Positions 36,513 to 45,844 are shown, numbered from the stretch's first letter. The stretch: 64,000 bases of DNA from Flavobacterium johnsoniae (GCF_001879205.1 NZ_MLFK01000005.1:62001-126000), one strand, 5' to 3'. Notes: generated by a model not told the origin, from the letters alone. Translations and numbers: made by a program.

Positions 36513-37873
36513 AAAATCTAAAAATACTTTCAGCGTTATTTTTGATGGCTGTTTTTCCTTATGGATGTATGGTAGGGCCAAAATATGTCAAACCGGAACA
36601 GCCTCAAGCAGATACTTTTCGTTACGGTGATCAAAGTCAAGACACCACAAAATCAGTAAGAATGATAAAGTGGTCTACAATTTTTAATGATCCGGTTTTG
36701 ATTGGATTAATAGAAAAAGGACTTCAGAATAACTTTGATTTAAAAATTGCCATTTCACGTTTAGAACAAGCTCGTGCCAATTTAGGAATTGCAAAAGCTG
36801 ATTTATATCCGTCTCTTCAATATTCCGGACAAGTGAATAGTGCCGAAACCATTATGCAGCCTTCATCCTTACTTGCCAATATGTCGTGGGAATTGGATTT
36901 TTGGGGAAAATACCGTCATCAAAACAAAGCGTTCCTAAACGATCTTTTGGCATCTGATGAAGCCCGAAAAGTAGTTTTATCCGACATAGTGAGCAACATT
37001 GCGATTTCGTATTTTGAATTGCGCGATTTCGATAATCAACTAGAAATTACCATTCATACTTTAGAAACCAGACAAAAAGCCTACGACATCATCAATGAAC
37101 GTTTTATAAGCGGCTATGTCGCTGAATTAGACAAAGTACAAATTGAACAGCAAGTTGCTATTGCCGAAGCCAATATTCCGGCTCTAAAAAGACAAATTAC
37201 CGCACTGGAAAATTCTATTTCGATCCTAATAGGACAAGTCCCCCAGCCTATTGAGAGAGGAAAAACGAATAGTGAATTATTGATTTTGACGACTTTTCCA
37301 ACTTCTGTTCCATCTGCCTTACTTGAAAACAGACCTGATGTTAAAAGCACAGAACTTTTGTACCGGGCAGCAAATGAAAGAATTGGTGTAGCTCAAGCCT
37401 TGCGATATCCGTCATTCAATATTGCAGCAATCGCAGGTTTTACCAGTGTGATGGTGGGAGATTTGTTTAATGATGCCTCTTATACGCAAAATGTTGGCGC
37501 TGGAATAGCCGGACCAATCTTTAACTTCGGAAAAAACAAACGTCGAGTTGATGTAAACAGACAAATTGCACAGGAACGCAAATTGAATTTCCAGAAAACA
37601 TATTTAACCGCTATTTCTGAAGTCGAGAATTCATTACAAAATGTAGCAATGTACAAAGAAGAATGGGCCGCCAGAAATAGGCAAGTTATAGCTGCTCAAA
37701 AAAACTACGAACTCTCAAACGCCAGATATTACAACGGTTACGTTTCATATTTAGAAGTTCTAGATGCGCAGCGTTCATTGTTCGAAGCGCAATTGAGTCT
37801 TTCTCAATTAACCCAAAAACAATTAACTTCAATGGTGCAATTGTATAAAGCACTTGGCGGAGGGTGGAATTAG
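36509..37873 (+). CDS. Outer-membrane efflux channel (TolC/OprM type, NodT subfamily)
   Basis: A 454-residue outer-membrane factor. The signal peptide ends in a lipobox-like YGC (Cys20), suggesting lipidation. The CMVGPKYVKPEQP segment is typical of NodT/OprM proteins, and two OEP repeats with long helices follow (NFDLKIAISRLEQARANLGIAKADLYPSLQ and the corresponding second half). ATG overlaps the pump stop codon (ATGA), giving tight coupling within the adaptor-pump-channel operon. Confidence 0.94.
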   Translation: MKNLKILSALFLMAVFPYGCMVGPKYVKPEQPQADTFRYGDQSQDTTKSVRMIKWSTIFNDPVLIGLIEKGLQNNFDLKIAISRLEQARANLGIAKADLYPSLQYSGQVNSAETIMQPSSLLANMSWELDFWGKYRHQNKAFLNDLLASDEARKVVLSDIVSNIAISYFELRDFDNQLEITIHTLETRQKAYDIINERFISGYVAELDKVQIEQQVAIAEANIPALKRQITALENSISILIGQVPQPIERGKTNSELLILTTFPTSVPSALLENRPDVKSTELLYRAANERIGVAQALRYPSFNIAAIAGFTSVMVGDLFNDASYTQNVGAGIAGPIFNFGKNKRRVDVNRQIAQERKLNFQKTYLTAISEVENSLQNVAMYKEEWAARNRQVIAAQKNYELSNARYYNGYVSYLEVLDAQRSLFEAQLSLSQLTQKQLTSMVQLYKALGGGWN

Positions 37874-37878
37874 TTTTT

Positions 37879-38041
37879 TTAAGCGACTAAGTTACTCAGA
37901 TACTGAGATACTAAGATTTTTAAGCAGCTCTATAAAACAACAAAAGCACTATTTTCATAGTGCTTTTGTTTTAATTTTTCGTGTCTTCGTTACTGTGAGG
38001 TCTAAGAAAATCTTATCATCTCAGAAACTTAGTCCCTTAAA
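37879..38041. repeat. Imperfect inverted repeat with a terminator inside
   Basis: Left part (37879-37926) TTAAGCGACTAAGTTACTC... and right part (38001-38041) read as TTAAGGGACTAAGTTTCTG on the opposite strand. The units ctgag/ctaag recur near 48200 and 7800. Between them sits the terminator at 37941. Confidence 0.7.
37941..37968. terminator. Bidirectional terminator between the efflux operon and bacilliredoxin gene
   Basis: Stem CAAAAGCACTA/TAGTGCTTTTG with a 6-base loop and T-rich flank lies in the convergent gap. Confidence 0.8.
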
Positions 38042-38452
38042 TTAGCAAAACTCGTTGAATGCATCTTGCAGGTTTTCAGCGATTAATTCAGCTGGACGGC
38101 CTTCGATGTGGTGACGCTCTAACATGTGAACCAATTCTCCGTTTTTGAACAAAGCCATAGAAGGCGATGATGGAGGAAAAGGAAACATGTGTTGTCTTGC
38201 AGCATCAACCGCTTCTTTGTCAACACCAGCAAAAACTGTAATAAGGTGATCTGGTTTTTTAGCTCCTTCTAAACTCATTTTTGCTCCTGGGCGTGCATTT
38301 CTTGCAGCACATCCGCAAACAGAGTTCACAACAACTAAAGTGGTACCTTCTGCTTTGATAGCATTCTCTACAGCTTCGGCACTATGTAAATCTTGAAACC
38401 CAGCAGCTGTAAGTTCAGCCTGCATTGGTTTTACCATTTCTTCTGGATACAT
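38042..38452 (-). CDS. Bacilliredoxin (BrxA/BrxB family)
   Basis: A 136-residue thioredoxin-fold protein with the CGC active site (Cys46, Cys48 in [10 protein letters not shown]). The family debacillithiolates proteins in Firmicutes and is common in Bacteroidota. Its start MYPEEMVKP and the [14 protein letters not shown] stretch are typical. It has its own -7 motif 32 bp upstream and appears to be a single-gene unit. A bacillithiol link in this organism is inferred from the family name only. Confidence 0.93.
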   Translation of the reverse strand: MYPEEMVKPMQAELTAAGFQDLHSAEAVENAIKAEGTTLVVVNSVCGCAARNARPGAKMSLEGAKKPDHLITVFAGVDKEAVDAARQHMFPFPPSSPSMALFKNGELVHMLERHHIEGRPAELIAENLQDAFNEFC

Positions 38453-38484
38453 ATTTTTATTTTTTAAATTTTACTTTTGATCTG

Positions 38485-38492
38485 CAAAGTTA
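38485..38492 (-). promoter_or_regulatory. -7 element of the bacilliredoxin gene
   Basis: The minus strand reads TAACTTTG followed by CAGA, an exact TAnnTTTG match 32 bp before the start. Confidence 0.5.
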
Positions 38493-38572
38493 CGAAGTTT
38501 ACTCGCAACTACTTAATTCGAAGTATAAAGTTTTGTTATAGTTCGATATTAAATTTTAAATCCAACTTGAAA

Positions 38573-39001
38573 TCAAACTGCCTCGTGCTGCATTTTTTTG
38601 TGAGCAAACTCATAATTGTATTTTTTCAAATGCCTGTTTCTGCCTCTTAATTTATGCTTCGTTGTTAAAACGGTGGATTTATCTTCTTCAGAAATTTCAA
38701 TCGTTGAAAGATAATTGGCAAAAAACTTTTTAAGTATTTCTATATTATCAACTTCAATAGAGTAGATTGTTTTTTTTCCTTCATGTTTTACATTCACCAA
38801 ATCTGCTTTTTTCAGTTCCAGTAAATGTTTGGATATTGTAGATTGCGCAAGCGGAATCAATTCAACAATTTCACCACAAGTTCTATTATTTCTTTTCCAT
38901 AACAGTGTCATAATCTGAATTCGGGCAGAATGTCCCAGTGCTTTACAAATTTTTCCGATTGCTTCTGTTTCTATATCAAATTTTAAATGCCCAATTCCCA
39001 T
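38573..39001 (-). CDS. ArsR-family winged-helix regulator
   Basis: A 142-residue DNA-binding protein. The winged-helix core ALGHSARIQIMTLL (residues 22-35) and the recognition helix AQSTISKHLLELKKADLV are typical of ArsR/SmtB regulators. A CxE motif (TCGEIV, Cys42) is present in helix 3, the place where some members bind metals. The second Cys lies at residue 19 (KICKAL), so a metal site is possible but not certain. A Lys/His-rich tail follows the fold. The regulated gene is not obvious; the divergent side is empty and the next genes are unrelated. Confidence 0.85.
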   Translation of the reverse strand: MGIGHLKFDIETEAIGKICKALGHSARIQIMTLLWKRNNRTCGEIVELIPLAQSTISKHLLELKKADLVNVKHEGKKTIYSIEVDNIEILKKFFANYLSTIEISEEDKSTVLTTKHKLRGRNRHLKKYNYEFAHKKMQHEAV

Positions 39002-39201
39002 AAGTGCCAGTTAATTCATCATCGCAAATAATCGATTATAATAGACTTGCGTTGTTTAAAAGGTTATTATTTCTAAATCGGCAAAACTAATTAAAAGGTG
39101 TTTTTTAAAGCACCCCAAATAAAATATTAAAATAAGAAAATAAGGTATTTTTATTAAAAAAATTGGTCAATGCAGAATTTAGAATAGGCCGTAAAGACTC
39201 A

Positions 39202-39999
39202 TTATTTACTAAGTTTTATTTGATACGGATACGTTTCATAAATCGTATTATCTTCATTAATTGAAAAACCTTTTTTTGCATCTTCTCTAGCTGAATCAAT
39301 TAAAGTTGTAATTTCTTCTTTTGATTTTCCTTGTTTGAACCAGCAGATTGCTTTATAGAATTTTGCATCCGAAAACTCTGGATAGATTTTTAAAGCTTTA
39401 TCAAAAATGGCAATGGCTTCATCCCACTTTTTTAGTTCGTATTTGGCAATTCCTTGATAAAAATAAGCAGTGGGATGTTCTAATTGTTGTCTGTTTTTAT
39501 AAATATCATTTACATAATCATCAAAAAGTTTTTCTGCCTTCTCATATTCATTTAACTGTAAATAACATAATCCTTTATAAAAGTTGAAAGAATGATCCAT
39601 AACATAACTATTTCCATAGGATTTAATAGCTTCATCAAAATCAATAATAGCTTCTTTGTAGTCACGTGAAAAAATACATTTCATGAAAGCTCTATAGGAA
39701 AGCCATCTCACTTTATCATAAAAAACAGCTTTATTTAAATATGGCATTCCAATCTCATACTTTTTACATTTGAAATACGGCATTGCTTTCTGCTGCCATA
39801 AATAAGCGACTGTACTGTCTTTTTTTAAACCTTGATCTAAACAAGTCTGCCATTCGCTCATTTCAATAACATAATTATGTTTTTCAGCGCAATTGGTTAA
39901 AAATTCTTCCACAATGGCATCATGAGCTTTATTAACTGACACTTGTCCGAAAGAAAAAATAGAGATAAATAAACAGAAACCCAGCGTAATTTTTTTCAA
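39202..39999 (-). CDS. Exported tetratricopeptide-repeat protein
   Basis: A 265-residue protein with a signal peptide (cleavage near FGQV, residues 17-20) and at least four TPR-like repeats. A Pro/Tyr/Lys-rich helix pair such as AIFDKALKIYPEFSDAKFY lies near residues 198-216. TPRs bind partner proteins; no enzymatic domain is seen. It lies 17 bp downstream of the lycopene cyclase stop, so it may be read through from that gene, though no functional link is apparent. Confidence 0.8.
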   Translation of the reverse strand: MKKITLGFCLFISIFSFGQVSVNKAHDAIVEEFLTNCAEKHNYVIEMSEWQTCLDQGLKKDSTVAYLWQQKAMPYFKCKKYEIGMPYLNKAVFYDKVRWLSYRAFMKCIFSRDYKEAIIDFDEAIKSYGNSYVMDHSFNFYKGLCYLQLNEYEKAEKLFDDYVNDIYKNRQQLEHPTAYFYQGIAKYELKKWDEAIAIFDKALKIYPEFSDAKFYKAICWFKQGKSKEEITTLIDSAREDAKKGFSINEDNTIYETYPYQIKLSK

Positions 40000-40016
40000 T
40001 AGTTTAGAATTTAGAG

Positions 40017-41240
40017 TTATGATTTATTTGAGAGAAAAATCACTCTAAATAACGCTTTAATAAATGGAAGTTTTGGACACTTTAAAATAACTTTAACATC
40101 TTCTAAAAAAATAGTTTCCTCATCTAAAAACTTAAAAATCAAATCAGGGTTTCCTTTTCTGAATAAAGAAGAAAAAATCGAGCTTCCTAATTCATTATGA
40201 CGATAGAGAATATCCAAAAGCAATAAATCATAAAACCAAAATCGGTTTTTTTTATAAAAGTCCGTCATATTGAGAGTTTCTGATGCGTTGCTGAGCGATC
40301 CCGAGACTTCGGGAAAAACACTTTTATCTATAATGAACTCAACTAATTCCGAAGATTTTTTATCTGAATTTTTAAATGTATAACCTGTACTCGCTTTTGT
40401 CCAGCCTCCGGCAGTGCCCATATTTAAAACCCGTTTGGTATTTTTCTTCCAAAAAGGATAAGACGTCATTGGAATACTTCCCTGCTCTTTTTCGATGATT
40501 TCAAACTTATTTATTCCGAGTTTCTTCAAATAGACTTGAATCTCATTTTCATATTCTTCTTTAGAAAGAAGTTTTTCTGAAAACAGCGTATATTCTACCA
40601 ATGCTTCGATTTTTGAAGTTGGCAAAACATACATGAACCTTGTATTTGCTTTTTGTTTAACCGAAAAATCCATAAAAGTAACTTCATCCGGATTGAAAAC
40701 TTCGGATTCTGATTTTATAAACCAACCGAGAAAATGCTGCTGTAAAACAGGATATTTCGTTTGTCCTTCGGCGAAAGCCTTTGTATAAATACTGTTGAAT
40801 AAATACTGGCAGGTATATCTATTTGCTTCTGTACCAACAAAAACATGGGTTTCAAGTTCATTGATATCGGTTACTTTTTCGTTTAAAAAAGTGATATTTG
40901 GCTGACTTGAAATTGTTTCAAAAACGAAATTATAAAAATCTAATCCATTGATTTTATTGTATGTATAAGGCGCTAATTCAAGATCGCGTTTAAAGTTTTC
41001 ATTGGCAAACAAAGCCACGTCCCATTTTTTGGAAATAATCGGATTCCAAATTGAATCTTCTTTTTTCCAAAAACACCAGGTTCTGTCATTTGTTTTCTTC
41101 ACATCCTGATCTAATAATAGAATAGATTTTTTGGTGAATTTCCCCGAAATAACCATTTTATAAATGGTCATTAAAGACGCAAGGCCTGTTCCTGTAAAAA
41201 TGTAATCGAAGTGTTTAATTTGCGAAGAGTTCATTTTCAA
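40017..41240 (-). CDS. Lycopene cyclase family protein
   Basis: A 407-residue FAD-type cyclase (CrtY family) that would form the beta rings of carotenoids such as beta-carotene or zeaxanthin. DYIFTGTGLASLMTIYKM (residues 12-29) is the nucleotide-binding start, DRTWCFW (near residue 53) and the GTAGGWTKASTGYTF block (about 275-289) are family signatures. Residues of about 309-318 (PEVSGSLSNA) are encoded by a dispersed repeat at 40291, which suggests an inserted surface loop. The thioredoxin-like gene is 12 bp upstream and the TPR gene 17 bp downstream. No other carotenoid genes are in the window. Confidence 0.88.
   Translation of the reverse strand: MKMNSSQIKHFDYIFTGTGLASLMTIYKMVISGKFTKKSILLLDQDVKKTNDRTWCFWKKEDSIWNPIISKKWDVALFANENFKRDLELAPYTYNKINGLDFYNFVFETISSQPNITFLNEKVTDINELETHVFVGTEANRYTCQYLFNSIYTKAFAEGQTKYPVLQQHFLGWFIKSESEVFNPDEVTFMDFSVKQKANTRFMYVLPTSKIEALVEYTLFSEKLLSKEEYENEIQVYLKKLGINKFEIIEKEQGSIPMTSYPFWKKNTKRVLNMGTAGGWTKASTGYTFKNSDKKSSELVEFIIDKSVFPEVSGSLSNASETLNMTDFYKKNRFWFYDLLLLDILYRHNELGSSIFSSLFRKGNPDLIFKFLDEETIFLEDVKVILKCPKLPFIKALFRVIFLSNKS
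40291..40314. repeat. Dispersed repeat fragment inside the lycopene cyclase gene
   Basis: CTGAGCGATCCCGAG followed by ACTTCGGGA matches the repeat at 41789-41812 at 22 of 24 positions and is in the reading frame of the cyclase. Confidence 0.8.
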
Positions 41241-41252
41241 AAATAAGAAATT

Positions 41253-41717
41253 TTATTCTTCAACTTTCCTTAAAAAAGTATTAAAATCCTTTGGACTCAA
41301 ATAGTTATTGTACTGGGCTATAATTTCATTATTCTCATTTAAAACACACAAAACCGGATATACAATTTGATTGTTTATGGTTCCAAGCTGCAAGGCCAGT
41401 TCGTTAACCCCTACATTATTTCCTGAAGGTTTGTATTTGAATACCTGATTATTAAATGTAATATCTCCTTTTTCTTCGGCATTAAAATCAATGAAATAGA
41501 AATTAGAGTTTAGTTTTTCAATAATTTCTTTATTATTAAAAGTTGTACTTTTCATTCGTTGGCAAAACTGACACCAATCTGTATGGATAAAAACGATGAT
41601 TTTTCGTTTTTGAATTTGCTGTAAGCTGTCTACTTCTTCAAAAGTGCTGCTTTTGAGCTGGCAGAATCCCGTTGAAGTTATTCCGAAAAAGAAGAATATT
41701 AGAAATAGCTTTTTCAT
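41253..41717 (-). CDS. Exported thioredoxin-like protein
   Basis: A 154-residue protein with a signal peptide (cut after FCQ, residue 20) and a thioredoxin fold with CxxC active site (Cys49 and Cys52 in DWCQFCQRM). It should act in the periplasm as a thiol oxidoreductase or reductase; a partner is unknown. The DWCxFC pattern fits DUF255-like or thioredoxin_7 proteins. Its stop is 12 bp before the cyclase start, so they are probably one operon. Confidence 0.87.
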   Translation of the reverse strand: MKKLFLIFFFFGITSTGFCQLKSSTFEEVDSLQQIQKRKIIVFIHTDWCQFCQRMKSTTFNNKEIIEKLNSNFYFIDFNAEEKGDITFNNQVFKYKPSGNNVGVNELALQLGTINNQIVYPVLCVLNENNEIIAQYNNYLSPKDFNTFLRKVEE

Positions 41718-41780
41718 AATGTTGTTTTTTTGCCCATCGATTTTACAGATTGAACGGATTTATCTGTTTACTGTAACGTT

Positions 41781-41870
41781 TGTCATCCTGAGCGATCCCG
41801 AGGCTTCAGGAGAAGGGCCTTTTAACCGGAAGAGGCTTCTCCTGAAGCCTCGGGATCGCTCAGCCTGACA
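41781..41870. repeat. Inverted repeat with CCTGAGCGATCCCGAG units
   Basis: Arms 41781-41815 and 41836-41870 match at 33 of 35 positions around a 20-bp loop. One arm begins TGTCATCCTGAG, shared with 5677. It lies between the thioredoxin-like and TonB-receptor genes. Confidence 0.9.
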
Positions 41871-41937
41871 ATCAGTTTAAAATCTAAAAAGAACTAAGTA
41901 AAACCCGTTCAATCCGTGTAATCTGCGTGCCATAAAT

Positions 41938-44199
41938 TTACCTAAAATTATATCGAAGTCCGAAAAAACCACGAATCGTCTGGTTTTGACCGTACACATA
42001 AGTTGTGTCAAAAGTCAATCCGTATGGGTTATCCGGAGTTACCATTACTTTTCCAGCTGCATCGTATTGTACATTTTTATCAAAAGGATCATTCGTTCTC
42101 GAAATCAAAAACGGATTATTTCGTTTTGGAGTAAAGTTCAACAAATTCTTAATACCCCCGTAAACCTCGAAATTCTTCCATCCCGTATAAGTAAATTGAA
42201 TATTCTGAATACTGTACCAAGGCGAATTTGGATCTCTTGGATCGTATTCATTCAACAAAGGCAGTTTCATCGGGCTGTAAACATTTCCAGTATAGTCCAA
42301 AAGTAAATTCCAAGGTTCTATTTTATAGGAAATGCTCCAGGTTCCGGTGAAGTTCTCGGTTAAAAAAGGCCTTTGTGAAATTCCGTCCTGAACATTTTTA
42401 TTATCTAAAACCGTCGCGCCCAGAATAAACTTTAAACCGTTTGTGAAATTAACATCAACATTTGTGCTGATTCCCTGACTGATAGCATAACCGTCAATAT
42501 TATCATAAATGATTTTATTAGGATCTGTTTCATAATCTGAAATAATTTTATTGCTGAAACGGGTATAAAAAGCGGTAGTTTCAATTCCGATAAAAGTACC
42601 GTTGTCAAGATTAATTTTCTGAATATAATTCAAATTTACATTCACTGATTTCTCCGGTTTTAAATCATTTTGAATTACAACATCCCTAGAACCGGTAAGC
42701 GCTGCGTGATCTTCGGTAAATAAATTCACAACCCTAAATCCGGTTCCAGCGTTTAATCTGAAAATCGTATTGTCATTTGCTTTAAAGCGATACGCAAATC
42801 TTGGCGTAAAAATAGAACCATGAATCGAGTTATAATCGTAGCGCGCTCCCAGCAAAACCTGGCTTTTTGGCGAAAAAGTAATTTCGTCCTGAACAAAAAC
42901 TCCCGGCAGCCACGTGCTTTCGGCATCTTTGGTTGCTGGAGTGTTATCATCATAATACGAATATCGATTCGCAATTCCGGCAAGGAAATCATTTCGACCA
43001 ATTTTTTTATCCCAGGTCAATTGCAGAAAACCTATTTTTTGATTCGCGATATACGATGTAGTTCCGTAACGGCTGTCCTGGTAATGCACATTTCCAGAAA
43101 AAGAAAGCATTAGTTTTTCTTCAAATGGCAATTGGTAACTTCCAATTAATTCTCCTCTTTTGGTATAAATGCTTTCGCCATAAATTTCATCGCCTCCCCT
43201 ATACTTTTTCTCCCAGCGAACGTCTCCGCCCCAGCGATCTTCATACATACCCCGCGCTGCAATCGTAAAAAGACGATTATTATTTCGATTAAAACTCCAT
43301 TTATTAAATAGCGAAATTCTTTCAGAAAGCGTCACATCGGTAAAATTGTCTTTATCCTTATCAATAACCTGATCGTAGTTGAAGTAATTAATACCTATAA
43401 GGGAAGTTGCTTTTTTTCCTGCATTAAATTTCATTCCCAGATCGAGATTACTTTCAAAATAGGTTGTTGTAAAATAATCTGCTGAAAAAACCGGAGCATT
43501 CGTTGGGTTTTTAGTAATAATGTTAATCAAACCTCCAACAGCTTCACTTCCGTAAAGCGACGAAGCAGGACCTTTTACAATTTCGATTCGTTCAACCAAA
43601 GAATTCGGAATTCCGGATAAACCATAAACTGTCGAAAGACTGCTTACAATTGGCATTCCGTCAATTAAAACCAAAGTATACGGGCCTTCCAGACCGTTTA
43701 TATGAATGTCGCCCGTATTGCAAACGCCGCAATTAAGCTGAGGCCGAACACCATTTATATTTTGAAGCGCATCATAAATACTGGCCGTTGGATTCTTTTT
43801 GAAGAAAGTTGGCGAGTAAACCTCAACCGGAACAGCACTTTCTAAACGTTTCACAGCTTTTAAAGTTCCTGAAACCACCACTTCATTAAGTTGGTTTTCG
43901 TTGTCTTCTAAATCAAAATCAAGATTTAGATTTTGTCCTTTTGTAACCAGAAATCTTTGGGTTACTGGTTTGAATCCTGTTGAGGTAACCTGAATTCTTC
44001 CGTTTTCAATACTAACATTTTCAAAAGTATAATAGCCTAAACTATCTGAAACTGTTTTTAGGTCGGTTCCTAACAATTGAACATTCGCGGCTTGTAATTT
44101 CCTTCCATTTCCAGATATAAAACCGGAGATTTTGCTTGTTTCCTGAGCAAAGGAAAAGTGTAAATTGAATAGTATCAATATCCAAATTGAATTTTTCAT
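41938..44199 (-). CDS. TonB-dependent outer-membrane receptor
   Basis: A 753-residue receptor. The start at 44199 is chosen because the signal peptide MKNSIWILILF begins there; the frame is open 8 codons further. After the signal come a carboxypeptidase-like domain (about residues 20-105), a plug domain with ALQNINGVRPQLNCGVCNTGDIHINGLEGPY and SSLYGSEAVGGLINI, and the 22-strand barrel ending in GLRYNF. The CGVCNTG in the plug resembles receptors for metals or haem-type ligands near Fur genes, but the ligand cannot be assigned. It has a -7 motif 22 bp upstream of its start. Confidence 0.9.
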   Translation of the reverse strand: MKNSIWILILFNLHFSFAQETSKISGFISGNGRKLQAANVQLLGTDLKTVSDSLGYYTFENVSIENGRIQVTSTGFKPVTQRFLVTKGQNLNLDFDLEDNENQLNEVVVSGTLKAVKRLESAVPVEVYSPTFFKKNPTASIYDALQNINGVRPQLNCGVCNTGDIHINGLEGPYTLVLIDGMPIVSSLSTVYGLSGIPNSLVERIEIVKGPASSLYGSEAVGGLINIITKNPTNAPVFSADYFTTTYFESNLDLGMKFNAGKKATSLIGINYFNYDQVIDKDKDNFTDVTLSERISLFNKWSFNRNNNRLFTIAARGMYEDRWGGDVRWEKKYRGGDEIYGESIYTKRGELIGSYQLPFEEKLMLSFSGNVHYQDSRYGTTSYIANQKIGFLQLTWDKKIGRNDFLAGIANRYSYYDDNTPATKDAESTWLPGVFVQDEITFSPKSQVLLGARYDYNSIHGSIFTPRFAYRFKANDNTIFRLNAGTGFRVVNLFTEDHAALTGSRDVVIQNDLKPEKSVNVNLNYIQKINLDNGTFIGIETTAFYTRFSNKIISDYETDPNKIIYDNIDGYAISQGISTNVDVNFTNGLKFILGATVLDNKNVQDGISQRPFLTENFTGTWSISYKIEPWNLLLDYTGNVYSPMKLPLLNEYDPRDPNSPWYSIQNIQFTYTGWKNFEVYGGIKNLLNFTPKRNNPFLISRTNDPFDKNVQYDAAGKVMVTPDNPYGLTFDTTYVYGQNQTIRGFFGLRYNFR

Positions 44200-44220
44200 C
44201 GTGGTAAAATTAAATTTAGA

Positions 44221-44228
44221 CAAAACTA
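44221..44228 (-). promoter_or_regulatory. -7 element of the TonB-receptor gene
   Basis: The minus strand reads TAGTTTTG, matching TAnnTTTG, 21 bp before the chosen start codon. This supports the 44199 start over the 44223 one, which would lie inside the promoter region. Confidence 0.5.
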
Positions 44229-44366
44229 AAAATTAAATTCGATAAATAATGGTTTTAAATTTAGAATTTTATAACTTTTATTATGTCAATATGTTATATT
44301 TCTAATATTGCAATCAAAAAACGAATAGCGTCTAATTTTAGTTGGATAAAAAATAAACGAAAAAAA

Positions 44367-44399
44367 GCTTTAGCCAAACCGTTATAATTTGGCTAAAGC
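44367..44399. repeat. Short inverted repeat of the TTTAGCCAAA type
   Basis: GCTTTAGCCAAA (44367-44378) pairs with TTTGGCTAAAGC (44388-44399). The sequence after it (GCTGAAGCTGGGCTATTC) echoes the inner arm of the repeat at 5460. Confidence 0.75.
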
Positions 44400-44478
44400 C
44401 CTCTCGATTCAAATCTAATTCTCCTTTGCTGAAGCTGGGCTATTCAAAAAACCTAACAAAATTCAACCAATTTTAAAG

Positions 44479-45384
44479 TCAGAAATCTTCGTCAATAAGT
44501 TCTTTATTGATTACAGCTCCGGCAAAAGAACCAGTAGATACTGCAATGGCCACAGACCTCATTTGGGTTGTACAATCGCCGCTCGCATAAACACCGGCAA
44601 CATTTGTTTTTTGCATACTATCGACTTTTAATAAACCTTGTTCGTTAAGATCACAACCTAAATCTGCTGGCAAATTGCAATGTTGTTCAAAAGGCGGTCT
44701 GACATAGACAGCTTTTACCCCAGCTTTTTCCTGATTTTTGAAGATAATGTTTTTGATATTCCCCTCTCGGTGCTCAAAAGAGTCTATTTCTTCTTCAAAA
44801 ATGATAACACCGTGCTGTTTAAGTATTTTTGTTTGTTCCAAAGTCAAAGTTGATTTTCCGTTGGTGCATAATCTCAAATCTTTTGTCCAATTTGAAATCA
44901 GTTTAGCAAAGTCAAAACCCATTTCACCATTGGCGATAATAGCTGTTTTTTCATTTTTAACTTCATATCCATGACAATACGGACAATGTAAAACAGAGAT
45001 TCCCCAGCAATCTGCAAAACCTTTAATATCAGAAAGCAAATCTTTAACGCCGGTCGCGAAAAGAATTTTTCTCGAGCTAAATACTTCGCCAGACTCTGTT
45101 TTGATTTCAAATCCATTTTCCTTTTTAACAGCTTCAATAGCGAGTCCGTTATAAAAATGAACTGTTTTGTAAAGAGCTACTTGTAATTTAGCTTTCGCCG
45201 AAATCACAGCAGGCTTTTCACCGTCTTGTGTAATAAAATTATGAGAATATGGCGTTTGTCTGTTACAAGGCAAACCACTGTCGATAATCAAAACCTGACG
45301 CAGGGAACGTCCTAAACTCATAGATGCAGATAATCCGCTGTAGCTGCCGCCAATAATAATCACGTCAAAATTCTTTTGTTCCAT
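44479..45384 (-). CDS. NAD(P)/FAD-dependent oxidoreductase (thioredoxin-reductase-like)
   Basis: A 301-residue flavoprotein. The FAD-binding motif IIGGSYSGLSASMSLGR (residues 10-26), the redox-disulfide region CPYCHGYEV (Cys133, Cys136), and YASGDCTTQ near the C-terminus are all in place. The family resembles thioredoxin reductase, but the CPYCHG sequence is that of a small group often encoded beside metal or mercury-response genes. It follows the MerC-like gene by 11 bp in the same direction. Confidence 0.88.
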   Translation of the reverse strand: MEQKNFDVIIIGGSYSGLSASMSLGRSLRQVLIIDSGLPCNRQTPYSHNFITQDGEKPAVISAKAKLQVALYKTVHFYNGLAIEAVKKENGFEIKTESGEVFSSRKILFATGVKDLLSDIKGFADCWGISVLHCPYCHGYEVKNEKTAIIANGEMGFDFAKLISNWTKDLRLCTNGKSTLTLEQTKILKQHGVIIFEEEIDSFEHREGNIKNIIFKNQEKAGVKAVYVRPPFEQHCNLPADLGCDLNEQGLLKVDSMQKTNVAGVYASGDCTTQMRSVAIAVSTGSFAGAVINKELIDEDF

Positions 45385-45395
45385 AACAATACTTT

Positions 45396-45749
45396 TTAAT
45401 GGTTTTGTTTTTTGTGTAATTTGTAATTAATCAAATGCCCGATAATCATTCCGATTCCTCCAAAATAAATCAGCTCCAAATGAATCTCTAAGAATAAATC
45501 TGCCAAAATACTGATCCAAATTAAACTCATTGAAACAATCAAAATAGACGAAACCAAAAGCGTTGATTTTTTCGTAATTTTGAAAATGGCAAATGAGCCT
45601 ATCGAAGCAAATAATAAATCGATAACAGGATTGTGACTTAAGCCCAAAGGGAGGATCGTTAAAAGTGGAAAAATCAAACAATGAACCAGGCATATTGTCG
45701 CGCTTGAAATTCCTAAAATATCGTAAAAGGATGAGGTCGTTTTCTTCAT
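45396..45749 (-). CDS. MerC-domain membrane protein
   Basis: A 117-residue protein with four predicted membrane helices and a CLVH motif in the first (ATICLVHCLIFP, Cys17 and Cys21). These features match the MerC family, first found as mercury transporters; in Bacteroidota most members are stand-alone and may move other metals. It is the first gene of a pair with the flavin oxidoreductase. Its promoter carries two Fur-type palindromes. Confidence 0.82.
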   Translation of the reverse strand: MKKTTSSFYDILGISSATICLVHCLIFPLLTILPLGLSHNPVIDLLFASIGSFAIFKITKKSTLLVSSILIVSMSLIWISILADLFLEIHLELIYFGGIGMIIGHLINYKLHKKQNH

Positions 45750-45768
45750 TTCTTGTACATTTGCTTAA

Positions 45769-45783
45769 TGCAATTTTGTTGCA
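45769..45783. promoter_or_regulatory. Fur/Zur-type operator box 1
   Basis: TGCAATTTTGTTGCA is a perfect TGCAA-N5-TTGCA palindrome. Its end overlaps the first base pair of the merC -7 element (45782-45789). Confidence 0.65.
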
Positions 45784-45809
45784 AATATACACATTAAAAT
45801 CAAATGCAA
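45782..45809 (-). promoter_or_regulatory. merC promoter (-7 and -33 elements)
   Basis: The minus strand reads TTG (45807-45809), 17 bp, TATATTTG (45782-45789), an exact match to the Bacteroidota consensus with correct spacing. Both ends are covered by palindromes. Confidence 0.75.
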
Positions 45810-45819
45810 CATTGTTGCG
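45805..45819. promoter_or_regulatory. Fur/Zur-type operator box 2
   Basis: TGCAACATTGTTGCG has arms TGCAAC/GTTGCG with one mismatch at the end. It covers the merC -33 TTG and lies 26 bp upstream of the Fur-family start codon. Confidence 0.68.
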
Positions 45820-45844
45820 TTAAAATTTTTTATATTCAAATAAA

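Noticed and set aside
44200..44223. Longer start for the TonB receptor
   Set aside because: The signal peptide begins at 44199, and the -7 motif at 44221 overlaps the longer version.
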